Assembly: GCF_018687715.1 (NCBI RefSeq)
Contig: NC_056756.1
Span: 40,644,480-40,708,479, forward strand
Origin: Carya illinoinensis
Taxonomy: Eukaryota > Streptophyta > Magnoliopsida > Fagales > Juglandaceae
Length of the DNA stretch: 64,000 nt
Direction: 5' to 3'
Part shown: positions 1-10,740 of the stretch, piece after piece
How the letters are laid out: each line of letters starts with the position of its first letter
Numbering within the stretch: position 1 is the stretch's first letter
The notes under the pieces: generated by a model
What the model was told of the DNA's origin: nothing
Seen by the model: the letters and a program-made list of their open reading frames with translations, nothing else
The model's database searches: none
Made by a program: the position numbers and the translations under genes

Positions 1-479
1 AAACCCAAGTTGAATTGGGGTTTCGCCACATTCGTGCTCGCGTACACACACATATATATATACATATATATTATATTTGTACGGTTACTCATTGTACTGC
101 AACTTTGTGTATACGATTTTTAAGAAAATAAAATTCTTTGTAACTTTGTGGATATAAGCACGTTGCTAAACCACGTAAATCTTATGTTCATGTGTGATTA
201 ATTTAATTTTTGCTTTACTTTTTCATCTTATCGTTCTCAATATTAATCAATACCAAAAGAATAATGGTAAATATACAATCTTCACACAATTCAAAATTCC
301 GAATGCAAGTAGGATCGAAAATCATAATATATTTTATGAAGTGGCATTATCACATTGGTTAGTTATTAAATTGTTTGTGAAATAGTTGTATATATATGAT
401 TATTCATACCGAAATTCGACCTAAACTTTATAAGAAAAATAATACATATTTATAGCAATTTCTTTAAATAAAAACTCAC
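1..479. other. AT-rich sequence, no gene recognised
   Basis: AT-rich sequence with a short (TA)n run near 50-75. No coding similarity was recognised. In the intact paralog the last exon lies about 510 bp beyond exon 6, so exon 7 of ADH copy A would fall at or just beyond the left edge of the window; I could not find it here. Confidence 0.5.
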
Positions 480-1040
480 CTTATTTTTGCATTTGTCGAT
501 TATAACAGGTAGGTCAGTTTTGACTTTGAGCCCTCCAAAAATGGAACCCTTCAACGTTCCACCAAGCAATAGGGGCTGGGAACTGAATCCTGATCTCCAC
601 TGTCGGATAATTTCCTGCACCAATTACTATTGCTTGTCCTTTTCCCTTATCATGACCACCAATATTACCAAAGTTAAAAATTAATTATTTTGATTAACAA
701 ATTTATAAAATTAATTAACACTTATAACATGAATGAAAATGATACAATTACAATTCTTTTTATTTTGTTAAAAAAAAAAATTTACAATTGTTATATATAC
801 CATTTTTATGGCGAGGAGAGATTCATTGATCAAGGGTGGGGCCCCAGTGCACTCAAAGCAATAATCCACACCAGTTCCGTCAGTCAATTCTTTGACCAGC
901 TGGGAAATAGATTTATGATCATATTTATCAGGGTTTATAAAGTCAGTCATTCCAAAAGCTTTTCCTTTTATACGTTTCCTCTCATTCTTGTCGATGCCAA
1001 TTATCCTTGCTGCCCCTTGTTTCCTGGCTCCCTCTACGGC

Positions 1041-2352
1041 CTGCAATATTTTACAAAGGATGATGACCAATTCTCTTCCCAACAAGAAATACTTATAACC
1101 GATCTATCTGTTTTTCTTCAAATAACAGCTCTCTAATAAAAACATGACACGCATGAGTTTCATTTTATCATCACTGTAACCGCATCACATACTATAATAG
1201 AAATCTCCTCTCTCTCTCTCTCTGAATTCTACTCTGCTCCTTTCCTCATAACGGCGTCGACCTCCCCCCTCTCTAGCAACGGCATCCACCTCTCCCCACC
1301 ACCTCGAACCAACGTCCCCTACCCCCTAATGCGAAAACCCCCTATGCAAACCCCCCCCCCCCCACCCCAGCAATCCCCCCCACGATTCAAACCCCCCTTC
1401 CTAGTGAACCCCTCACCCTTCCTTTGAACTCTCCCTCCCTCCCCCAGTCTCATCTTCCCTCCCTCTGTGATTCTTCCCACTTAAGCCTCATGCCTCCCTC
1501 GAAGTCTCCCTCAATTTTCGTCAAGACACTTATAAAATTAGAGCTCCAAAACCTAGCAAGTTACATCTAATTGTTGGCAAACATTTATGCTGCATTGGGG
1601 AAATGGAAGGATGTGGCCCAATTAAGAAGAGGAATGAGAAAGAATAGAGTGCATATTTTCTTATCAAATGACTAGTTTCCGGTAATTTATTTTTGCATTT
1701 CTGCATGTAAAAGGGTAATTTTCTTGGGTATGAAAAAACTGAGAGTGAAGGGTGTTATTTGGATTTGAATGTTGGGGGGGTGTTTTGCTTCATATTTTCT
1801 TCATCTGGTTTCAGAAAATCTTCGAAGTTTACTTACTTTGATTTTTCTTCATATTTTTTTGTGTTCGGCTATTGGAGGTATGCAACATCTTCATCTTGGG
1901 CGTTGGTGCAAAGGGACGGCGATTGGCGATGCAACGTCTTGCCTATTGTGATTCTATGTGATGAAGCCTAAGGAGCTTATTGTGTTTTTTCCTACGTGTA
2001 AATGTCTGAATGGAGGGCTGCTCTTCCCCTATTAGAAGCCCGACTGTTCTGAAGCATTTCTCATTTCCGACAATTCCTTATATTAAGAATTAAAATAAAA
2101 ACACATGCAAGAAGGTTCAACAACTACAGCTTAAAAAGAGGAAGGACGAGAGGAAAGACAAACCCAGCAACCCATATATAAATATATATATATATATATT
2201 TATATATATAATTAAATAATCTCAAGTTGAATCTTGTTTAATTAAGGTTAACTGATGTATGCGTTGAACCCGAATAACCCTCACATGAACCCCCTAAATT
2301 GCATGCAGGATGCTGATAATTAATCAGCAATAAAAGCAACATTCATACATAC
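1041..2352. other. Enlarged intron 4 of ADH copy A, holding foreign sequence
   Basis: The matching intron in the intact paralog is 213 bp, so roughly 1.1 kb has been added here. It holds a CT-rich stretch (about 1205-1225), a very C-rich stretch (1260-1500, with a C run near 1350-1365), a PPR-protein fragment (1526-1654) and AT-rich sequence with a (TA)n run near 2175-2215. I did not find a convincing target-site duplication that would define one inserted element. Confidence 0.6.
1526..1654 (+). pseudogene. Fragment of a pentatricopeptide-repeat (PPR) protein, E-motif region
   Basis: One frame reads TLIKLELQNLASYI, then a TAA stop at 1568-1570, then LLANIYAALGKWKDVAQL followed by RRGMRKNRVH. 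This matches the well-known C-terminal region of PLS-class plant PPR proteins, where the LxELEPQN(x)ASYxLLANIYA segment leads into KWxDVAxLRxxMR. Upstream and downstream sequence gives no further PPR repeats. It is a short gene relic on the strand opposite to the ADH pseudogene that hosts it, probably brought in by the insertion that enlarged this intron. Confidence 0.6.
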
Positions 2353-3196
2353 CCCTAATCCAACAGCACCAAGACCAAGAACAGCAACACTCGATCCTCG
2401 TTCAACCCCAGCTTCCTTCCAAGCAGCTCCAAATCCAGTTGAAAATCCACAGGATAGAAAACTTGCATGAGGCAGATCAATTATGCTGGGATCAATCTTG
2501 AGGACGTAGATAGCATCAACAACCATGTACTCAGACCATATAGAGCAAGAAATGGTGTGATACAGTCTCTGGCCTCTTGCAGACATTCTCAAAGTGCCAT
2601 CAGTCATAAGACCACTCAAGGGTATTGGGTATTTTAGGCACAAGGTTGTCTTTCCTGACACACAATTCTCACAGTCTTCGCACTGGGCAACGTAGGTTGG
2701 AATGACAAAATCTCCTGCTTTGACATCTGTTACTTCCTCACCCACACTCTCTACCACACTGCGATCACATATATATATATATATATAGTATATTTTTAAC
2801 ACGGGGTGAGCTATTTAGTATAAATCTATTAATTTGCAAACTTTTTTTTTTATTGGCACACAAAGCGGACACGTTTGTAATTCATATGAAAAAAAATTAA
2901 TTTAGTAAAATTCTTGCACATCCTAAAACTGTATATAATTTTATTTCTGGAATAAAAATAACATAATTAATCAAACTAGCTAACACTGTGCAATGACTTT
3001 TTCCTATTAAAAAATGAAAATATTACAAGATGATCAAAGGTCGATCGTTTCTACAATCAGTAGAACTTTGACGCAAGTACTGGAGAAGATGGAGACAGTT
3101 AATTACAAACTAGGCCAGAGAGCTTACCCGACACCTTCATGTCCTAAAACTCGAGGGAAAGCAGGCTGCAGAACAAGAAGGAAAAATGTCAAACCC

Positions 3197-3397
3197 TATT
3201 AGAGATAGTATTATATTGTTTTTTCTGTATTCTGTTATAGTGTTATAGGACTTTCTGTTAGATTATTTAAATTTTACTTTCCCGCCAGTTATCCACTTGC
3301 TGTAAATAGTATATAAGCTATACTATCATTTCATGTAAAATATAATTCGAGAAATACAATTCAGTGCTCTGCATATTTCTTGGCTTCATTCTTTACA
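3197..3397 (+). repeat. 5' LTR of copia element
   Basis: 201 bp, with the TATA-like segment AGTATATAAGC near 3307-3317, consistent with an LTR promoter. It is repeated from its 30th base onward at 5371-5542. Confidence 0.9.
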
Positions 3398-3435
3398 TGG
3401 TATCAGTTTGAAAACACCTTTCCGCGCAAATCATC

Positions 3436-5370
3436 ATGACTTCTGATTCCAATTCATCTGTCTCATCTCCCACTCCTGAGTCCTCTGATTCATCCAGTCC
3501 TTACTATCTCCATAATGGAGATAGTCCTGGATCCATTCTTGTCACTCAAATTCTTGTTGGTGACAATTATAACACTTGGCGTAGGTCTATGATCATGGCT
3601 CTCACTGCCAAGAACAAGGTAGGATTTGTCAATGGCTCCATTGTCAAACCATCTGATACTTCTCCTCTGTTACCTCTCTGGACTCGATGCAATAATATGA
3701 TCCTTTCTTGGATTCTTAATTCTCTTTCTAAAGAGATTGCTGCTAGCGTGATCTATGTTGATTCTGCTAGAGATATGTGGTCTGACCTTCAAGAAACGTT
3801 TTCTCAAAGCAATGGCCCTCGGATCTATCAATTGCAGAAGTCAATTGCCTCTCTCATGCAAAATGATCTCTCTGTCAGTGCCAATTTTACTCAAATGAAG
3901 GGTTTATGGGATGAATTGATGAATTATAGACCCTTACCTGTCTGCTCATGTGGAGGTCTACGTACACTGATGGACATGCATCAACAAGACTATGTTATGC
4001 GCTTCTTGATGGGGCTCAATGACTCTTTTTCCTAGATTCGTGGACAGATACTGCTCATTGATCCTCTTCCTCCTATCAACAAGGTTTTTTCTCTTGTTCT
4101 TCAAGAAGAGCGCCAAAGAGATATTGGATCTGTTCTGGTTCCTCACATTCCATCTGCTGCACTCTCCTCTGCAGCAAAATCTGTCCATCAAACTAAACCT
4201 TCCACTCGAAAAGATAGGCCTATTTGTTCCCATTGTTCTGTTCCAGGGCATACAATTGATAAGTGTTTCAAGTTACATGGATATCCTCCTGGATATCGCT
4301 CCAAAGGGAAATTCTCTACTCCATCATCTTCAGCTCATCAAGTTGTTGCTGATTCCTCATCTCAATTTCCCCTTACACCACAACAATGCCAACAGCTCTT
4401 GGCTCTTCTCAATCCTGAGTCACATGTTCCTCAGACAGCAAATGTGACTTCTCCTATTGATCATCTTTCGGGTATATCTTCTGTTTTTTCCATAAACACT
4501 GTTTCTCCCTTGAATATTACTCCTAATGATTGGATTATAGATACTGGTGCTACGGATCATATGGTCCATTCCACCTCCCTTTTTACTTCCTTTCATTCTG
4601 CACACAATGCATTTGTTAAAATGCCTAATGGCATTTCTGCACCGGTGACACACATTGGTTCCATTCATATATTTCCACATCTTATCTTACATAATGTTTT
4701 GTGTGTCCCTTCATTTCAATTCAATCTTCTTTCTGTCAATCAACTAACCAGATCTACTTCTTGTTGTCTCATTTTTTCTGGCAATGTTTGCTATATACAG
4801 GACCTCACCCATTGGAGAACGATTGGGAAGGGTAAAGCCATAGGAGGATTATACATACTGCATAAACCAGCTGCTAATGTCACTCTTCCTTGTACTCAAC
4901 TTTTCAATTCTGCTTTTGTTTCTCATTCTAATAACTCTGAATTTGATGTTTGGCATAAAAGGTTGGGTCATCTCTCCTTTTCTCGAATAAAATTGTTGTC
5001 ATCTGTTGTACCTACTGCTTCTATCAATAAAAATGATACTCTGTGTTCAATCTGCCCTCTTGCTAAGCATAAAAGATTGCCATTCCCTTCTCACAGTGAA
5101 CATCATTCTTCTTCTCCATTTCAACTTATACACTGTGACATATAGGGCCCCTTTCAATATCAGTCATTAGATGGTTTTAAGTATTTCTTAACCATTGTAG
5201 ATGACTTTTCCCGTAGCACGTGGGTATATTTGATGAAATATAAATCTGAAACTCAAGTGTTGTTGCAGAACTTCATTAACATGGTCAATACTCATTTTAA
5301 TTCTTCCATTAAGACCATTAGAACAGATAATGGTACTGAATTTGCTATGCCTCAATTCTTTTCTTCCAAA
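3436..5370 (+). pseudogene. copia gag-protease-integrase remnant
   Basis: One reading frame runs from ATG 3436 to the deletion point, broken by two nonsense codons (TAG 4033-4035 and TAG 5143-5145). Order: copia-type Gag with the (D)NYNTWRRSM segment typical of plant copia gag; a CCHC zinc knuckle (CSHCSVPGHTIDKC, about 4230-4275); aspartic protease motif DTGATDHM (about 4540-4563); the GAG-pre-integrase segment around VWHKRLGHLSFSRI (about 4950-4990); and the start of the integrase core (TIVDDFSRSTWVY, then IRTDNGTEF), which stops at 5370. The second stop sits where related elements have Trp (HCDIWGPF); the first replaces a probable Gln. No reverse transcriptase remains. Confidence 0.9.
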
Positions 5371-5542
5371 TGTATTCTGTTATAGTATTATAGGACTTTC
5401 TGTTAGATTATTTAAATTTTACTTTCCCGCCAGTTATCCACTTGCTGTAAATAGTATATAAGCTATACTATCATTTCATGTAAAATATAATTCGAGAAAT
5501 ACAATTCAGTGCTCTGCATATTTCTTAGCTTCATTCTTTACA
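5371..5542 (+). repeat. 3' LTR of copia element, 5'-truncated
   Basis: Matches 3226-3397 of the 5' LTR with two mismatches seen by eye. It ends at TTTACA and is followed by the AACCC target-site copy. Confidence 0.9.
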
Positions 5543-6013
5543 AACCCTCTAGCCCAATGCATGGAAAAGTTTAAAAAACCAAGAACTATTAAGGCAAGGA
5601 TGCTCACAGCTGGAAAGCCGTCGGTGTATAACAAGTCTCTGTGACAAACACTGGCATACAGGATTTTGACGCGAACTTCAGTTGATTTTGGAGGCTCTAT
5701 TTTTATCCCTTCCAACTTCAACGCTTCCCCAATTCCCCAACACACCACAGCTTTCGCCACCAATTGGACAAATAAAAAATAAAAAAAATATAATATTATG
5801 AGATAAATTATTATACCCATGTATAATATAATGAATGATCTTCTCTTCTGCAACGTCTGCACATGTAAAAGTGAAATATTAAAAATAGGATACCTTTGCA
5901 TGTTATGACCTTTGAGTCGCTCAGCTTCGACATCTTCTCCAGCAATTTATAATATCAGATTTTATCAAAACGAATTCAGCTTTGTATATATATATTTGTC
6001 TTTCTCTAACAGT

Positions 6014-6866
6014 TAGGGGTGCTACCCGCACCATACGGTGCGGGGTAGGCCCCCCTCCGCCGGCCGCCCCGGCATGGGGCGGATGGGGAAAATCCCCTCC
6101 GTCCCCCGCCCCCGGTGTGCGGGGGCGGGGTACCCCGTCCCGCATGACGGGGTACGGGGTGGGGGGGCAATCCGTCCAGCCCCCCGGTGTTCTTCACTGG
6201 AAGGAGTTCCATGGCAGCCTCCTCAGTGGTGTCGTAAGTACCCAGCCACAGTCGTACACGTCTTGTGGGATCTCGAATCTCAGCCGCCCACTTTCCCCAT
6301 GGCCGTTGTCATACTCCTCGGAACTTCTTGCCATTTGACGGAGCCACCTTCAGTGGCCTCCGGCTGGCCGTGGCCTCTCCAGCAGATCGTTTTCGGGTTT
6401 TCGAAACAACGTTGTTCTTGCAACCGGACTCGATATTGATCTCCTCGACGTACCGCTTCACACGTTGCCGGCCCAAGAAATCATCGTCCTCATCGCTGGA
6501 TGAGTCCGTGGCGTTAGGGTCAGTCACCGATATCCGTACAACTCTCGGATGGTTTGGCTCATCTTGTCATTTTCGGTGAGCATCAGGCACTTGTTTGTGC
6601 TTTGTGAGCATCAGGCACTTGTCTGTGCTTTATGAGTCATGGGGATCGGAGTACGAAGCAGAGGGAAGGTAGGAGAGAGGGGCGGGGCGGGGGAAAAATG
6701 GACCGGGGGGGGTCCGTCCCCGTCCCTCGCCTCCGCTGGGGAAAAACCATACGGGCTGGGGGGCCCCGCCCCGGACCTGACGGTGCGGATGCCCCGCCCC
6801 GCCCTATGCGGGGGCGGAGCGAACGGGGCGGGACAGCGGGTAACGGGGCCCCCCTGCCCACCCCTA
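6014..6866. mobile_element. Non-autonomous hAT element carrying a captured gene fragment
   Basis: 853 bp, flanked by the 8-bp target-site duplication CTAACAGT (6006-6013 and 6867-6874). It starts TAGGGGTG and ends CACCCCTA, the inverted termini and 8-bp duplication expected of hAT transposons. The other copy of the segmental duplication (24945-24960) has the empty site with a single CTAACAGT. Both subterminal regions are extremely GC-rich (about 6020-6185 and 6660-6860) and full of short inverted GGGGCGGGG/CCCCGCCCC-like words, unlike the AT-rich surroundings. The centre holds part of an AP2/ERF gene. There is no transposase. It sits in the presumed 5' leader of ADH copy A. Confidence 0.93.
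6206..6565 (-). pseudogene. Captured fragment of a cytokinin response factor-like AP2/ERF gene
   Basis: Reading leftward, a frame gives [20 protein letters not shown] then [19 protein letters not shown], which matches the CRF domain of plant cytokinin response factors (a [16 protein letters not shown] core followed by KRYVxEI). Further on comes the start of the AP2 DNA-binding domain: KKFRGV, a stop at 6309-6311 where Arg is expected, then [20 protein letters not shown] and [14 protein letters not shown]. The stop fits CGA to TGA. The fragment has neither the beginning nor the end of a normal ERF protein and is bounded by the GC-rich arms of the hAT element, so it was captured rather than left by an old local gene. 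Confidence 0.85.
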
Positions 6867-6918
6867 CTAACAGTACTGCGTGCGTTTGGATTTGAGTTCC
6901 TTGCACCTCTGTTTCCTC

Positions 6919-6926
6919 CTTAAATA
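6919..6926 (-). promoter_or_regulatory. Possible TATA box of ADH copy A/B
   Basis: On the minus strand CACTATTTAAGGAGG is preceded by an ATTGG (reverse CCAAT) word and lies about 130 bp upstream of the copy A start codon once the hAT insert is ignored. The same segment is present upstream of copy B near 24980-24995. In copy A the hAT element separates it from the coding start. Confidence 0.35.
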
Positions 6927-7289
6927 GTGTCATCCAATAACAAAATAAATATTGAGATGGGTTGTTAGGCAATTGGGCATCTAAATATTGTATGGACGTA
7001 AGAAAAAGAAAAGAAAGAAAGACAGGAACAAGGAACTGCAGTGACCTACCTCACATGAATGCATTAATTATCAATCTCTTTTACGAAAGCTCCCAATCAA
7101 TTATGTATACACATACTGCTGTGTACTTAATTTCCAATAAGCACCGCTGGTGGAATAAAAGTTTTAAAAAAAAAATAAAAAAGGATGTGGTATATGATGT
7201 GTAGAGATAATAAGTAGTAAAACTCTTTAACAAAATATAGGGCCATGTGCCCACCAAAATCAAGATCGTGGAACCGAAGAGATGATTTT

Positions 7290-7450
7290 AGCTTAAAAGT
7301 AAAAGTATTGTAAAAAGATTTTATAAAATTAAATTTATAAATTGACGTGGATTTATTTAATACATTAAATCTAATTTATAATAAAAATAAGTTAATTTGT
7401 GGCTTTAATTTTGTAAAGTACTTTTATAACTGAAGTATTTTTTAAAATAT
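7290..7450. repeat. Foldback MITE-like inverted repeat in the duplicated block
   Basis: The left arm (AAAAGTAAAAGTATTGTAAA region) and right arm (reverse complement near 7400-7450) pair over about 50 bp around an AT-rich centre. The copy B equivalent is at 39040-39205, and a related but diverged sequence is at 24175-24300. It predates the segmental duplication because both copies carry it. Confidence 0.55.
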
Positions 7451-7960
7451 ATATATCTATTTAGTTCAATTCTAGATCTTTAGTTTTCCCAATGGTCTTA
7501 CACAGCGAGATCATTGAAAAATTAAATAGCAATTAATTTTTTTAAAATCTTATTATTTAATGGTCCCTTAAAAAGTACTATTCCTAGTTAATTATCTACC
7601 TTCATAACTATTTCCAACTATAAAGTCAAAATATAGGATTGGCAAGCTATAAAACAGGCCCCTATTTATGAAAGGGTGGTGCTAGAGTCCCTAATAGTCT
7701 AATAGTCGGTGTAATTTTTTTTTTAATGTATTTTTTAAAAAATATATAAAAAAATAAAAAACACAATACTAAAATATAAACAAACAAAAATCCTTAAAAA
7801 AATGGTACATTTTTTTGATAGAAGGGTGCTAAATTTTTCTTGGTGGATCAATATCTCTCAAACTTTTGTCCAAATTTTTAAGAATTAAAACGAAAAAGAA
7901 TTAAACAAATAAAGTAAATCATGCAAAATTTAGCATATATTTAGAATAAATATAAGAAAT

Positions 7961-7962
<2 letters not shown>

Positions 7963-8041
<79 letters not shown>
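7963..8041. repeat. (CT)n microsatellite
   Basis: About 39 uninterrupted CT dinucleotides, ending in CCCCC. It should be highly length-variable between individuals. Confidence 0.97.
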
Positions 8042-8043
<2 letters not shown>

Positions 8044-8543
8044 CCTACATGCCTATCAATATTCATGTGGGTCTCAACCGGACTAATTAGAAATGAATTA
8101 TTATGTCGTTTATTAGTGAGAAATAATATTTATAATTATGAAATATAATCATCGAATAATTTATTTAAAAAAATAAATAAATATAAAATTTATATAAAAA
8201 AAATTAGTTTTTTAATAATAAATTATAATCTTTTTAAAAATAATCAAACGATAATTCCCTATTTCACGACTGAATTACTCTTTATTATTTATTGGGAGAT
8301 TTAATGTATGATGTTGTTATGTAATTATTCGAAAAATAGATGTAATCTGGTGATCAAGCGACAACCGACGAGAGGATCATAAAGAGCGTTGATAAGGCTA
8401 AGCGTTAATTAATAATATTATTCTTATTCACCGTTTTGCCTTTATAAACGGCTGAAAGAATTCATGTGTACGTGCACCTGAGTTATTTACAGGAAAATAA
8501 CGTATAAAACTTAGTAATTGAATGACCCATAATATATATTTTA

Positions 8544-8728
8544 AGATGATACTTAGTAAATCTATTCATCATTTATTTTTTTATCATTCTCTCACTATTT
8601 TATGATGTGATATTAAATTATAAGTTTAGAAATAAAATATAATAAATAGTTTTTAATTATTTAATGTCACATTATAAAATTTTGATAAAATGATGAGAAT
8701 TAGAATAATGAGTAGTATTTACTCATAT
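8544..8728. repeat. Foldback MITE candidate
   Basis: The two ends form imperfect inverted arms of about 60 bp: one contains TCTATTCATCATTT and ATGATGTGATATT, the other their approximate reverse complement (AATGTCACATTATAAAAT ... AATGAGTAGTATTTACTCAT). No clear target-site duplication was found. Confidence 0.45.
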
Positions 8729-9154
8729 TTTAATTGATCTCAATATCGATTTTTTTTTCTTTTTTTAAGATTGTGGTTTCACGTATGGAAAATATTATTA
8801 TGCCTCCTAACTAGTTTATAACTTTCACGTTGTCCTATTTTAAAAATAGAGAGAATTTAGAATTTTAGTTTTCATCTTTTTATGTTTTCAAATACTATTT
8901 TATTTTGAATATTATTTTTTTTAATACACCATGTGTCACCACACTATGATGCTATGTGTCACGTGCCAAATAGGATTTTAAAAATGAATAATTTTATTTA
9001 TCATTTTCACACATTATATATTATACCTATTTTAATTTTTTTTTAATTTTTCGTATAATAAATATGTAGTTGTATAGATGATAGATTGAACAACTGATTT
9101 TTCTTTTGTGGCAGTATTTTAATTGCTGAAAAAGGTTTTGCTAGAAATTGTATT

Positions 9155-9374
9155 GGGCTTTGCTACGTACAGTCGGGAAATGCAGTCAGCGTGCAGTCGA
9201 CTGTACGGAATGAATAAAAAAAATTATAAAAAAATTATTTTATATTCAGGGGGACCTACATGAATAAAAAAAAGTTATAAAAATAATTTTTTTTCATGTA
9301 GGTCTCGTATTAATTCACTTTTTTCTCCACGACTGCACGCCGACTGCATTTCCCGACTGCAAAAAGTATTTCTC
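9155..9374. mobile_element. Mutator-type MITE
   Basis: 220 bp, flanked by the 9-bp duplication AATTGTATT (9146-9154 and 9375-9383). The left end GGGCTTTGCTACGTACAGTC and the inverted right end GAGAAATACTTTTTGCAGTC share AGTCGGGAAATGCAG just inside. The interior is an AT-rich palindrome around ACCTACATGAATAAAA. Nine-base duplications with long inverted ends point to Mutator-like elements. It has the same terminal pattern as the elements at 19247, 22366 and 24691. Confidence 0.88.
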
Positions 9375-9677
9375 AATTGTATTTAGCCTAGAGAATTGCT
9401 ATACAAAAGCTGCATATATACACCCCACACCAAGTTAGTGCTTGCCAATGTGCCTCTTTTTTTTTTTTTTTTTTTTAAATAAAACTTAAACCCATTGTTT
9501 CTGAACCAAGCCCACCTTCTGCTTTTTCTCTCTCTAAACCCATTGTTTTACTTAAAATTGATAGAAAGCAAATCCATCGTTTTTATTTTCAGAAAATGAG
9601 AAGAAGCTTATCTGAACTTAAGCGCTTCTTTGAGATGTTGGTTTTGATTTAGTTCACTTTCTTTGGCTAAGTATTAT

Positions 9678-9867
9678 GGATTATTAGATTTGGTTCTTTT
9701 TACCTTTTCGGTTTCCTTGTTTGAGGTTTGAAAGTGAAGAATGAGAAGTAAATGGAGAAAAGCAAATTGGATTATTAGATTTGGTTCTTTTTACCTTTTC
9801 AGTTTCCTTGTTTGAGGTTTGAAAGCGAAGAATGAGAAGTAAATGCCAAATGGAGAAAAGCAAATGT
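9678..9867. repeat. 91-bp tandem duplication
   Basis: The unit starting GGATTATTAGATTTGG occurs at 9678 and again at 9769. The second copy has an extra CCAAATG near its end and two or three base differences. Confidence 0.92.
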
Positions 9868-10172
9868 CGCACTACGTCTCAATCTCTGTATGTTTGTCTA
9901 GAGATATGGCTACTTCATGAAGTGGGAAGTAAATGGAGTAAACGAGAACACAAACTTCACAAAGAGTGAATCTGCGGGATTTTGAGGGATGGTGTTGAGG
10001 GAGGATTTTTCTCAAATTTTGAAGGATGTCGACGGGATACAGGGATTTGACAGAGGGATTTTCTTTAGGGCATGCAGAGAACCAAATTTCTACAAATTCT
10101 AACATATGTTTCGATCATCCCAATTTCTGCAAACCTCTCCCCGTGTTCCCTCCCATGTTTTATAAACACAAC

Positions 10173-10174
<2 letters not shown>

Positions 10175-10222
<48 letters not shown>
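10175..10222. repeat. (CT)n microsatellite
   Basis: About 24 CT units in an AT-rich setting. Confidence 0.95.
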
Positions 10223-10226
<4 letters not shown>

Positions 10227-10740
10227 TCTGCAAATTCTCAATGATATAAAAAAAAATTATACTTTGTTTTGCTCTCTTCAGAACAAGAAAAATGGTGGGT
10301 GTGTTAAAGAGGACTTTTTTCACAGATAGAGGGAGAGAAGGAGGAGGGAGGGGGGAGGGCAAAGAGGGAAGTGGATTCGGAGGGAGAACAAAGAAGTCGG
10401 GAAGGGAGAGGGGAGATAGGAAAGTGGATTCGCAAGATTAGACCGTTTTCACCTAAACCCGGTTTGCCACATCAGCTGGTATGTGGAGTTGGAGAAGAGA
10501 TCGGCTTTGGAGTAGATTTTATCTTTAGGCTAACATATAACACATTTGAGGGGGATCTATTATCGCAAATATGCACGTAGAAGGAAAAGTATTAGCGACA
10601 AGTTTTACTTGCCGCAAATAGTCTTGTATAGGAAAGTCATTAACAATTTCAATATAAAAATGAAAACCATTATAAAAATTTATATAAGTAATGAATATAT
10701 TGTCAATACAAAAATTCTATTTGTAGTCATTTTTATACTC

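Larger units (their letters stand above)
3197..5542 (+). mobile_element. Ty1/copia LTR retrotransposon, internally deleted
   Basis: Flanked by the 5-bp target-site duplication AACCC (3192-3196 and 5543-5547), inside intron 2 of ADH copy A. The 5' LTR is 3197-3397 and ends ..TTTACA; it begins TATTAG, so the usual terminal TG appears mutated to TA. The primer-binding site TGGTATCAG follows directly (initiator tRNA-Met type). The 3' LTR is only 5371-5542 and lacks the first 29 bp, because a deletion runs from inside the integrase region into the LTR. Over the shared 172 bp I count two differences, both G in the 5' copy and A in the 3' copy. Reverse transcriptase and RNase H are missing, so this copy could move only with help from another element. 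Confidence 0.92.
480..5933 (-). pseudogene. Alcohol dehydrogenase-like pseudogene (copy A), exons 1-6
   Basis: Zinc-dependent medium-chain alcohol dehydrogenase of the plant ADH-like group, disrupted. Exons by comparison with the intact paralog at 19695-22096: exon 1 5894-5933 (begins [13 protein letters not shown]), exon 2 5608-5750, exon 3 3128-3165 ([13 protein letters not shown]), exon 4 2353-2758, exon 5 801-1040, exon 6 480-645; exon 7 is not in view. Exons 2, 3 and 5 equal the paralog in length (143, 38 and 240 nt). Exon 4 has one extra codon and keeps the four-cysteine structural zinc motif and GLGAVG. Exon 6 is 166 nt against 159, a +7 change that shifts the frame and gives an early stop. 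The catalytic-zinc segment reads SVCHRD where the paralog has SVCHTD. Intron 2 holds a copia element (3197-5542), intron 4 is about 1.3 kb against 0.2 kb, and a hAT element lies 80 bp upstream of the ATG. The remaining GT-AG sites look sound, so decay is recent or partial. Confidence 0.88.
5548..7530. repeat. Segmental duplication block, copy A
   Basis: This block (ADH exons 1-2, the upstream region and a foldback MITE) recurs in four pieces at 24375-24690, 24861-25031, 38650-39227 and 56217-56325. Apart from the hAT element 6014-6866, which copy B lacks, the order and orientation are the same. Similarity ends near 7530, where the two copies diverge after the shared GAAAAATTAAATA segment. Confidence 0.88.
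7531..9145. other. Gene-free AT-rich stretch
   Basis: No coding similarity recognised. It contains a long CT microsatellite (7963-8041) and a foldback repeat (8544-8728); the rest is AT-rich with many short A and T runs. Confidence 0.6.

Noticed and set aside
5982..6900. Several long ORFs on both strands of the GC-rich segment
   Set aside because: High GC and repeated GGGGCGG words remove stop codons by composition. They span hAT terminal regions and show no domain except the CRF fragment in one frame.
10072..10362. ORFs with Leu-Ser or Arg-Glu repeats
   Set aside because: They are translations of the CT microsatellite on either strand.
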